Positions 39,901 to 50,142 of a stretch of DNA of 64,000 nucleotides are shown piece by piece; position 1 is the first letter of the stretch, and every line of letters begins with the position of its first letter. The stretch is from Cyclospora cayetanensis (lineage: Eukaryota; Apicomplexa; Conoidasida; Eucoccidiorida; Eimeriidae). Made by a program: the position numbers and the translations under genes. The notes beneath the pieces were generated by a model, which saw only the letters and a program-made list of their open reading frames with translations, was not told where the DNA came from and ran no database searches. The stretch lies in NCBI RefSeq assembly GCF_002999335.1, contig NW_020312121.1, positions 1 through 64,000 on the forward strand, in the 5' to 3' direction.

Positions 39901-41871
39901 GACAGCAGCAGTGAGCAGCAACGCGCCCATCCTCAATGGCGAAACTGGGGGTCCCCAGTACACCAGAGACAACATCAGCGGGAACGGACGACCCCAGTTT
40001 TCCCAAAGCCTCTCAACCTTTACCGGCAGCCATTGGGAAGGCAACAAAATGAAACCCCTGAGTTGAGGAGTTCCCCTCAGAGAGGTCATAAGGACTCCAG
40101 GACACCTTCTTGGGAAGTGACTGAGGATCAGCGGCTGCGTGCGTCTTTAGAGGCGGTGCTTGCAGGAGAAAGGCGAAGACGTCATGAGCAACGGACAAAT
40201 CTTCTCGTCCAGTCAAAAGTAGGCAATGCGCACATCATCTGGCCTCCCTCTAGAAATCTGCCCCTACATCACAGGAGGCCACCTTGCGGACCCTAGAATG
40301 TCATCAAAGCATAGTGCAGACCTAGGATCTTTTAGTGTCTGGCAGCAAGTTGTTTTTCTCGGTGCCGCTGCAGTTGCAGAGGCAGCAGGCGGCACTTGTT
40401 GAGGCTTCGGCCCAAGTGTCTAGAAGGCTGGATGCCAACACAAACGAAGTCGCCGCTCTAAAGGTAGGGACAATGGTTTCGGACCATGTTGCCTCCACGA
40501 GTTCCATCTTCGGAACTCGAGGAAGAGACCAGTGCATTGGAATTAACAATGGCACAAGGCTTCAGAGCAGGCGATCGGGGGCACACGGTTTGGGGTGGTT
40601 TGTTGCAGAGGACGGTGAAATCGCTGCTTCGCTCCACAGAGGCGTACAAAGCCCCCAGGGGTGGCCAGAGTCTACCGCATGCTGCAGCGTCCAAAGCACC
40701 GAGGGCACGGTGCTGTACCGCGTGCAACAGGGACAGCCTCAACAACAGTGCGCGGCAGCCACAGGCAGAGGGCACGTCGCAATCTCAAGGGGAATTTGCT
40801 GCTGCTACCTCGCCAACTGCGAGGAAACACAGTGCTCAGAGAGATTTCAGTACGACAGCACTACCTACGGTGGCCCTAAGAGCTAAAAGCGATGCTGCTG
40901 CTTGTGCAGCTGCCAATGCGGTGTCCTCTATTTGTGTCGCTGTACTGCTGCCCCGCATGGCATGGTGTTTCTTCTGCTTCTGTTGGTCCACAACTGTGCT
41001 AGTACTGCTGTTTCTGTTCACAGCAGACGATCCAGAAGAGCTCTCTATGGCCATGGTGCTTCCGCTGCTGAGGCGAGCCCTAATGACGAGACCATGCTGG
41101 AATTCTGAGAGCGAAAAATCTCCCGCAGCACAGCACCGTCATGGGGAAGGCGCGGCAGGAAACGAGGAAGGGCGCATCTCCTTGCACACTGCTGAGAGAC
41201 GGGACCAACAGGCTCCTGAAGTGCAACAAGGAGCATCTTCTTTAGCACATTCTCTTCCTGTGAAACATGCAACGCCTACTCCAGCTGTGTGGGGTCACAA
41301 GCACACAGCTGCAGCAGCTGTGACAGCCACACCGCCACAGGAAAGCCAGAGAGACGCAACTTCCGACTCCTATTCTGTCCCCGATGAACATGATGAAGAA
41401 ACGAGTGCTGAAAAAACAAACAGGAAGCTTACCTCGGCGGCGACAGCGGTCGGTAAGAGAGCACCAGATGCAGGTCAGAGATCCCAATGGAGAGAGTCTA
41501 GTAGAAGCAGCTGCAGTGCCTCTGTTCGAGAAGAACGGAATCAAGCCAGGGCAGCAGCGACAGCAGCAGTTGCAGCCGCTGTAGAAGCAGCAGCAGTTGC
41601 TGGTGTGGCTGCAGCGGCTGCCTTTGGCCAGCAGCAGCTTCAAAGGCCTCGCCAAACCCAGAGTCCCCAACTTTTCGAGCACAAACAACAGGAGCAATGC
41701 GAAGGGCCCGTATCCGCCATAAGAATCATAAGGCCCTCCCCTTCATTGTCCCCCCTGAGCCCCAGGTTGTTGGCTGCACTGGCAGCCCCCCGTGAGTGCC
41801 CTCCAAAGGTACCGCTGATTCGTCCCAAGCCTCCATTGGAGTTTGAAAGTCGCGGGGCATCTCAAAGATGA
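33934..41871 (+). CDS. Giant Ala-rich coiled-coil protein with C-terminal membrane segment, unrecognised
   Basis: A 5.7-kb uninterrupted reading frame (about 34558-40218) dominates, followed by phase-zero exons 40374-40463 and about 40522-41871. Upstream coding sequence around 33934-34527 probably joins it through a short intron. The long exon begins Ser/Glu/Pro-rich. It then becomes extremely Ala-rich from about 36180 to 39240, with Glu, Gln and Lys spaced as in a long coiled coil, and ends Ser/Gln/Arg-rich. The small exon reads as an amphipathic helix (LQRQQAALVEASAQVSRRL). The last exon has one strong hydrophobic helix (about 40925-41030, CVAVLLP to LLFLFTADD) and a charged tail. A coiled coil just before a membrane anchor could suit an inner-membrane or nuclear-envelope scaffold, but no family is recognised. 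Confidence 0.6.
37190..37990 (+). repeat. Degenerate internal repeat, about 690 nt apart, in Ala-rich exon
   Basis: Two segments about 690 bases (230 codons) apart, near 37195 and 37885, encode related stretches: AAQEAANIAYGIVAEIEQQA and AAQEASDVAAGIVAGLQQKQ. The spacing and conserved order AAQEA...GIVA suggest ancient duplication of a long coiled-coil unit rather than chance Ala-richness. Confidence 0.6.
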
Positions 41872-43424
41872 TGACGTATACAGAAACCCCGCCGTGGGGA
41901 CCCTCATTCAATAGGATTCCTGCAGCCGGATCCCTGCCTCCAAGAGAAGATCGATTTATTACCCCCCGGGGAATGAATAAGACTCTGACAGTATTGTGCG
42001 CTTGCGGAGCTTGCCTTTTGGCAAACCCTATGCACCCCTGTCCTTCACTGGATGTCCACTGCTGTGGATCTCCATCTAGGTACCGTATGTCCCTGATTTG
42101 CGTTTCTTCCGTGACCACGAATAGAAGGCAATCGGTGCGTGAACCAAAAGAATCGCCTTAGGTGCAGTAGTCGTTACTCGAGCATTTCAACAGTACACGT
42201 GAAACATGTTGACAATTTGAAGTTCAACCTGAGCCAGGGTCTGGTATATCCACAATGCACCTCTAGGGGCCACGCTCAGCTCGAGTCTCCCAAAGCCCTG
42301 GTTTTGTTCAGACGCAGTCGCGGCACACGAAATACTCGTGTGTCTGTGTTAAACTATAGAAGAATGTTCTGAAGCTAAGAGATTATTCGAGAGGCATTCA
42401 TCATTCGGCATCTTTGATTAGATGCCTAAATTGGGAACTCAGCAAGCCGAAGAGAGTCATGACTCAAAAGGCCCCGCATTAACCAATGGGGCAAAAGGCA
42501 TCTGCACCGCTCTCATGTGGCACCACAGCATCGACCTGCGGCTTTCGTTTGGTGCAACCAGGGGGGAATCAAAAACGGCACAGGCCACGAAATATCAGGA
42601 GAAAGTTGCTAGCTGGACTGAGCGAGTGGTGTTAATATCTTTCAGTCGGCTCAATTCAAAATAGGGTGTTTTTTTGGTATCTCAGGCAAAAGCTGGGGCC
42701 TACCTTTATGGATCCTCGACTCATTACTAGCCTCCATTACCTCAGTCCCAATATCATGCCCCATAGCAATGTAATCTCTCGATGGTGTCGAAGTGTGCAT
42801 ATCTTGTACATACCAGCTTTTACGACTTGCCACCTTGCATGCCCCGATTTTGTTCTTTGCGAATCTATTTCCTTCGTGGACGCAATGGCAAAACATAGTG
42901 GCGCAACGCGGAAGAACGCCGAATCCCGTACCTTTACCCTTCGCGATCCATTCAGCTCATGAGTCTCCAGTGGTGTTAAGTTGGATCCGACGTTTGTGTG
43001 GTCCGTCGTCATACTGGAACTTTTTGGACGCACTAGATGGCTGCCTTTGTGACCTCTTCATAAAGGAACCTCTTCCAAAGCATCATAAAGTACCAGCTCC
43101 TTACGGGAAAAGCGAGTAGCAGGGGTCTCAGGAATTTCGTCAGTGAGGTGTTCATGGATCTTAGCACCAAACGAAAGCCAAACTTGAGACAAAAGATCAC
43201 TGTCTTGGCCTGCAATTTGGGGTTTCAGGCCCCGTGCAGCCATATGCGTTGTTTTGAAGGCATAACTATGGCCCTAAGTTTACTAAACGTCTTGAGCTCT
43301 TCTCATTTCATTCCAGCTGCGAAGACAAACGTGCATGTCATGGCGAACATTTTTTCGATAGGTCTCTTTGTATCTGCTGCCCCCAGGAGGAAGCCTACCC
43401 AGAAAAGGGAAAAGGGGCAGCTCG
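41872..43424. other. Repeat-poor intergenic DNA, no gene resolved
   Basis: About 1.55 kb after the stop of the Ala-rich gene. Triplet and dinucleotide repeats stop here. Short frames on both strands (for example 42666-42962 + and 42737-43033 -) have no recognisable domain and no splice-consistent partners. Confidence 0.5.
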
Positions 43425-43600
43425 ATTATGCTATACCGCAGCCCCTTAGCACCCCAACCATTCAAAGCTAGTTGCGCATTGCACGTATCACACAGCGCGT
43501 AAAACTGCATCATTTTTGCATCAAGCTGATAGTGCTCTGCAATAAACAAGATATACGAAGAGGCAAATCACAAAGTCAATTCCTTTCTGTTCTCTGAGGA
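43425..43600 (-). repeat. Candidate 3' LTR relic
   Basis: This segment aligns, in the same orientation, with 49065-49243. The best core is 43541-43594 against 49182-49236, sharing ctctgca, aaacaagatatacga and gtcaatt with conserved spacing. Weaker similarity (agct-gttgcg, gcagcc/gtagcc) extends upstream. Relative to the minus-strand pol it lies at the 3' end. Terminal TG/CA ends and target-site duplications could not be located. Confidence 0.5.
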
Positions 43601-44599
43601 GTGGAATAGGTGTATTAGTGTGTCGTTGCCCATTACATTTCGACCCCCTGTTTCATGACACACGCCCTCCTAAATCTTACCTGTACGTCGGGACCAACGG
43701 CATGCACGACAGCGAAAGAGTCTTTGCCCTTCCGCTACTTCCCCCTCAAAGAAAAATTCAAAACATTGCAAATGAGAAAAAAGATAGGTGAATCAGCGGC
43801 TGCAGTGAAATCTTCGGGAAGGTAGGCATATATTAAAGCATACACACATGCACACACGTATACACTGGTGAACAATGAACTGCAGCCCAAACCAACTCCA
43901 CGGCGGCAGTGCGATGGCTCGCCATCTTTGTAGTGCTAGCACGTGTGATCCTTTTGCTACGATAAACCGGAGAATAAGCAACATGTGGAAAGCGAGTGGA
44001 AATGATCATAAGTTCAACAGTTCCTGCGCGCTTTAGAGAGTAATTCCTGCATGCCGATACAGTTGGTGCATGTAGCACTTCTAGGCCCCGAAAGAGGCAT
44101 CAGTAAAAATAAAGGGACAGCTACCTGAAAATGCCTGCGCATAAATCTGAATGCGGACGAACCCTAACAGTACTCACCGACAACTTTTCAAGCAACGTTT
44201 ATAGATGAAAAAGGCTACGGCAGGCAGGGCAGTCGTTGAAAGGAGAAAATTACCAAGGAATGTACGAAGTACCGTTCATGGTCACTGCCATTGATACTCG
44301 AACGGAACCGATACTTCTTTCGCAGGGAACAAAGCTAGCAACTGCTGCTCCTTCAACCGACCAGTTTGGCATTGCCGACCCCGGTTTCACCAGAAGCTCC
44401 CTCCTAGTGTGTTCGCAGCACTCAAAAGTCCCTAAACTTGAGCATTTCTGTGGCTCCCTGTGAATGCTACGCCCTTACATGGATCGCTTAACTGCGCAAA
44501 AAAATTCTGCAAAAAAGTCGGGGAGCGTCGAAAGCTATAGGAAATCAACAATGGTAGCTTTGTTGCACATACAGCATGAGGGGAATTCGTAGAGTATGA

Positions 44600-46880
44600 A
44601 AGAACATTGATTTCTGAGAGAATGGCTCATGGCCCTGACCTTCTTTTAGCACACTCCTTCGTGCAGTCACTTTCTGGTGCACCTTATGAAGCCTGCCGAG
44701 CCACTAGACTCAATTCGCCAGACTCGAAGCATATAGCTGATCACGAATTATCACATTTACTCAATTGCCTATCTTGGCGTTCGCTCAGTCATTCGCATGC
44801 ACCAGCCAGCTGCTTTCCAAATACCTCCTCTTCTATAGGTGGCTGCGAACCCTAGGCCAGCAGATACAGGGCCGGATCGGAGAGGAGTTTCTCAGCGGAG
44901 AACAGGGATTGTAAAGAGCAACGGGTAGGCGAGTGTATTGTCGTGTTATGTTTTCATTCAGCACAATGAAGAGACTCCAAACAAGCATTTTTGTTAGCAC
45001 AAAGGCTTAGGCTGTGCAGGATAGGGTGATCGGGGAGCTCCGCCAACCCATCTGCCTCGGGGTGACTCGTAACGTCAGGTTGAGGGCAACGTGTAGGCGG
45101 GTGATAAAGGCACACCAAAACGCATCTGCGAAACCTCAAGTCCCTATGCGTGATGATACTCCTGGGCAATTCATGAAGCATTCTCCCTGTGGCAGAGCTG
45201 CAGCAAGGGGTCACACATGCACATATGCTGAGCCTGCCAACAAAGACGTGGATGATATGCTGCACCTTGACCCCCAAAAATCGAACAGCAAAGTTCGTAG
45301 TCAGATCAATCCAATTCCAGAAACCGTAAGGCTTTGCAAAGTTTCGTTTAAGAACGCCTTCACGATTTGGCCTGCCGACAATTTGGCCACGACAGTGCTT
45401 TCTGCTTTGCAGCGAGACGCATCCCTGGCCACCAGAAGGACCGTGAGAGATTGTGTGTTGCAGTGGGAACCCCACGGTGGCTCATAAGAACATGAATGCG
45501 TGCTTTGCGCGGAGCAGCATATATAAAAGCAATGAGTGTTCTGCTTTGCTTTGAGCCAGAGCACGCTTTTCTAGAGGTGATAGTGTTTCACGCCTTTGCC
45601 AGTAGATTTTGGGTTTTGCGAATTTGTGGGTGTTAAAAGCACCAGACACACGCGCTTTTCGAAAGAAATCGTGCTGCACAATAATAAATCGATGGGGTGT
45701 TGCGAAGAAGCGTCGGTGACCATCCAGGTGATGCCCTTGGCAAGCTTTACTGCGGAAGTCGTACTGCAGGGGGCGTCAAAGCGCGATATAACCTTGGGAC
45801 CCTGAAGACTCTTAGTAAGGTATTCTAAAAATTGATGGTCAATCTGTAGAGTAAAACGACGCCCATATAACTAGTGCCGTCGTTCTTATTGCCCAGTACA
45901 CCGCGTATAGCTCATTTTCCTGCATTCGACACCCCTGCTCGATTTTAGTGAAGCGACGAGAATAGTCAGCAATAATTTGGTGTTTTTGGAGACCTTGTAA
46001 CCTGTTGAGAGAAAATAGCTCCCCGCCGGTTACGTCACTAGAATCGGCTGCTAGGAAGAATTGGCGCTCATACTAGGTTAGCACAACAGAGGATTTGGAA
46101 GGTAGCCCACAAGTGGTCCTGTCGCGGTATCAGCCTCCGCTGTCCAGATTACAGATACTCCCGTTTCCTACTTAGTTCAGCCAAAAGAGCAGCACTCCAA
46201 ACAAATCCAAAAACAAAATTCTGGCTATAGAATGCAAGCCCGTAGAATTTTTTGATTTTTCAACATCGTAAGGAGTGCTTAAACGTAAAGACCACACTTT
46301 GATTGCTTGGATTTCAGCCATACCGAGCTCAATTGCTGCAACCAAAACACAAAATACCAGAAGCACGATTGGTCTCATTATTGAATCAAACACTTGTTTC
46401 CCCTCATTTACCACTTGGTGTCTAGCAGCAGCCGACGCGCATGCCTTAGGCGCCGTAGGTGCTCTTAAATAACTTGGCTAACAACTGCGACGTCGTCCAC
46501 GTTTACTACTATCTACCCCTCCTCTATAAGCTCACTAAGCTCCCTATATCATTTAAGTATGTAGCTCAGCTGGCGCTTTAACAAACCCAAATGGCATACA
46601 GGTTTACTCGATTGCGAGTACGAATAGGCAACGCCGTTTCATTCGCCTCAACAACAGGATGGATGTGGATTTGTGGAAACGTCTCCTTCACGTAGTAGTG
46701 GTAGACTGTAGATCCGTGTATTTTGTCTAACTATCTGGGGAAATGCGGCATTTGAAGCTTTAGTGTCAATGGATTGCTGTCCAGAAGCTTAAAGCCAGCG
46801 CACATTCCCCAACTACCGTCCTTTCTCAGCACAAACACCGGGTCGTGGCCCCCTGGACTTCAACCTTTCCAGCAAACCAT
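44600..46880 (-). pseudogene. Retroelement pol relic: RT, RNase H, integrase
   Basis: Translating the minus strand with frameshifts allowed gives, in order: an RT entry motif at 46849-46799 (DPVFVLRKDGSWGMC); the MPFG-x-x-x-AP motif at 46602-46563 (MPFGFVKAPAELH); an RT active-site equivalent at 46507-46481 (VNVDDVAVV, for family YxDD); an RNase H motif at 45857-45805 (LQIDHQFLEYL, family TDHxxLxxL); an integrase zinc-region motif FWWPGM at about 45450-45421; and integrase-core segments between about 45310 and 45010 (VFVGRLS, LPRSIITHRDLRF, then SHPEADGLAEL). A possible integrase C-terminal stretch reaches about 44650. Stops interrupt every domain, so the element is dead. Confidence 0.75.
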
Positions 46881-49064
46881 TCTTCTGTCAGTCAAGCAAG
46901 TCTTGTTGCTATGGATAGCTCTGATATTGCGGAACATAGCCTGGGGCTGAGCCGAAGATTAGGTAAATGCGGAGCGCCGGACTGTCAGCAGTTGGCCAGT
47001 CTGCTGGCAGGTCGTCATGAGACAACATATTCGCGAAACGCCCCTTATTATTTTATCGCATCTTCCCTTTCTCAGCAGAAGTTTAGGCTCTATCCCCTTA
47101 TCAGAAACCAGCTACAGTCTAGGCGGGATGCGCTCCCAGAACCGTCTTTTCTTACTTCGCTGCTGAACCGGCTGCATGGTTAGTCTTCCTCACATTGTTG
47201 AGCTACCGACTCTACTCCGCTCATCAGAGATGATAGAAGCATTGTGGAAGAGATCACAAGGCCCGTCGTCCTAGCACTGTCTGGCTCGATAGCCTCCAAA
47301 GCCTGCAGTAGTGGCCGCATGCGCGCCTTTGGTTGGGACACCTACGCTAGACCTAGGTTGACGTTTGCAGCACGGGGACAGCACAGAAGTCTCGGATCAT
47401 GCTGACAGATCCTAAATCCAAGGCAAAGTGACATCTAACTGGCGCAGGCTTGCCAATATTCGCGTCCTGCCAGCCGTGAATAAGTCCGAGTGAAAGGGGC
47501 TGCCTCAGTCAGTACATAAGGATTGCACTTCTGCTACGTTTCCTTATATGACAGATCCACTCTGCATCCCCTGTCAAGTAAATCTAGCACCTCTCGACTG
47601 CTAATGTGAACTAGTATGAGCGCAAAAATGACGCGTAATGGGTCTCCAGTGTCTACTATATCCTCTGCAGCACCCTTTACCCTGTCGCAGCGCTTGTGAG
47701 GGGCTTCCCGTCTCCGCTGTGCGTTTCTGGCCATTCCAGCAGCGTCCTTCCGCTGCGCCCAGTAACGCTGTTCGTGCTCTCTGACTCTTACTTGCGTTTG
47801 AAGCCTCGGATTGTATTACCCAGTCCCCCATAATGAGACAAGTTTGTCTCTGGAGGCTGGCTGGAGCCGCTTAGGAGCGCAGGTTCCTGCTGGTTTCCTT
47901 TTAAGCGACCCCCTAGACTATAGCCTATGGCCAATTGACACCGCCCCGACATCCACAGATTTTAAATACCTCTTTGTTGCTTTCCTTTCAGAGAAGACAA
48001 GGGAAACTCGCTTTCTTGCTCATGAACCCTTGTTTACTCACCGTTTCCGGAAGCCCCACAGGACGGCTGCTTTATCGATGAGTCGCTGCTTACCCTGCGG
48101 CCACGTGACGTGATACTTCAGCTAGACCTGAGAAAACCACTGCCACGCACCTCTTGCCTACGTTGTATCTTTGACAAATCAAAACTTCCCGTTTCGCGAA
48201 ATAGATATCTCTCGATAAAGCCCCTTGTTTTAGCTTTCTCACTTCGCCCAAAGCTTGCTAGCGTGCTTATTTCGGCATAGCCACAGCAGGGCGTGAATCA
48301 AGCCTTGAAATGGAGTGATATCTGAAACCAGACGATCTAGTGCACATGAACATATTTGTGACTGAAGTATTTCTTACTCCAATTGACAGGCCGCAAGCAG
48401 CACCCATTCCTTCATCTCGGGGGTACAACAGGAGGTGCATATCAACCGGATTTTTGAGTATTCGAGGTTTTGCCCATCTTTAAGACCACCACGCTTATCT
48501 GGTAGGCATAACGTGATGTGCACAGCCATCAGCATCTGGGTGGCTGAGAGATCATGCCTTCCCACCCGCTGCGGAGTTCCTGCATTAACATCAGCTTGCA
48601 GGCCAGACTCGGCCGCCAGCATCGTGGCGCAGGCAGCTCTCATCGCCTTATAAATTTTTGAGCCTGTTGCCAGCTAAAACCAACTATTGGATCGGGAAAT
48701 GCTTTAATCGAAATCAGACAACCATTTCAGGGGAACTAATGTCCTCCTGCGCCTACAACCAATGGAAGAACAATTAGCAAGTGCTTTTGGCTACAGTAAA
48801 GCATGGTTGCGTTCCCTCGTTCTTTATTGCGGCTTCTATCTTGCTTCCATCTACTTACCTAGTTGATGCAGGAACCCGTTACCAAGATACATTAGAGCCT
48901 GTGGAACTTGCATTCACTTGAGACACCGAGATATCGTGACATCCGGGAGACATTTAATTCCAGATTCGATACAAATTTCATTCGAAGTTATTGTGTGTTC
49001 CCAAAAGAGCTCTCGGCTTACCCTGCCCTCCCCACCTAGAGCTCCCGACGTGAGAGAAAAAGGA

Positions 49065-49243
49065 CGGCGAGAATGCGCGTAGCCATGTTTTTAAGCTCCC
49101 CGGGGGTTCGCAGCTTGTTGCGTGTAGCATCCAGCGCACGGGCACACGATATTGCATCTTATCGTATCATGCTAAGACTTCTCTGCAGCAAACAAGATAT
49201 ACGAGCAGACAAGCCGATTGGTCAATTGCTTACTAAGTCTCTG
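49065..49243 (-). repeat. Candidate 5' LTR relic
   Basis: This is the partner of 43425-43600, lying upstream of the minus-strand pol relic at the distance expected for a full-length LTR element. A short plus-strand open frame (49073-49282) lies across it and is probably fortuitous. Confidence 0.5.
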
Positions 49244-50142
49244 CTAAATATAACCGGTGAAGTAGAAAGCGGTCAAGTGTAGCTGAGCCCGCCAAAGTGG
49301 GCTTGAGGCAAGAACTAACTCACAACAGTCGACTAAGGCAGCATTGGTTATCCACAAATGTCTAGTGCTGCCTTAACAGCTTGAGCATGGTATGTCACGC
49401 GAATGCGCCAGCCGGATGAGCGCAGACTATTGCCCGCCCTTCCACGTTTTACAACTGTTCTGTCACCCCTCAGACGGTGGCTTCACAATGGCAAGTGGAC
49501 CTCATAGTGTCAGCCTTTGGAGCTTACATATCCGTCGTGAGTCATGATGAAGAACCTCTAAAGCTCAAGTGGATGCTACACTTTGTCTGAGCAATGCAAT
49601 GGTTGTAGCAAAGCTATGCCTAGCAAAGACAGTTGTATGGTTACAAAGGACGTGTGGACGAAATAGGTCACTGCGGAAGATATGGGAATGCTTCGTTGGG
49701 GGAGGAAAGGTTAAGGCTTTGAAGCTTAGGGCTTTGTGTTGAGGTTGCAGTGCTACGAGTCGACCAGCCCCGCCGTGGCAGTCTCCCACTCTGTTGGTTC
49801 GCCCCACAGCTGAGGGGAGAGAGCTGTTATGCTTCATGTTGCCGTGATTCTCTCCTCAGTGGTCTATTGTTCCCTGAGTTTCAGGGTTTGTGGTCTAGGA
49901 ATAAGAGGCCCTGTCGTCGTTTCTGCAGTATTGGCGGAGGCGTCCCAGGGGGCCCTCACTCCATAGAAGGGACTCGCAGGAGTGCTTGTCTTCTTCCGCT
50001 TTTCCCTTTGCTTTTAGAGCACCCTCTTTGAGGGTTTAGCCCACTGTGCCAATATTCTGCTCTGATGTCGCAATCCGGACAGAGGACGCCTACGACCATA
50101 GAGCCCGTAGGCTCGACCCCCTTCGAGGCCGCGAGTTTAGGG
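49244..50142. other. Region upstream of CTP synthase
   Basis: About 0.9 kb with no recognisable gene. It presumably contains the CTP synthase promoter and leader. An in-frame upstream ATG at 50065 would add 26 residues to CTP synthase but precedes the conserved family start. Confidence 0.5.

Larger units (their letters stand above)
43425..49243 (-). mobile_element. Decayed Ty3/gypsy-type LTR retroelement
   Basis: On the minus strand, relics of reverse transcriptase, RNase H and integrase occur in that order between about 46880 and 44600, the domain order of Ty3/gypsy pol. All are broken by stops and frameshifts. The block is flanked by a diverged direct repeat (43425-43600 and 49065-49243, about 5.64 kb apart) that may represent the LTRs. 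The 5' part of the element (about 49065-46900) should hold gag and protease, but I cannot recognise them; minus frames at 47534-47831 and 48374-48643 are candidates. Outer borders are approximate. No intact protein is encoded. Confidence 0.7.

Noticed and set aside
40219..41871. SUN-like nuclear-envelope protein identity for the Ala-rich gene, from the coiled coil plus membrane helix
   Set aside because: No SUN domain sequence was found in the upstream exons, so the idea stays unsupported.
42666..43243. Short minus-strand frames near the 3' LTR considered as further integrase or gag
   Set aside because: No motif in the right order. They lie outside the flanking repeat.
45014..45487. Plus-strand frame of 157 codons
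   Set aside because: It is the antisense shadow of the integrase relic, whose motifs are on the minus strand.
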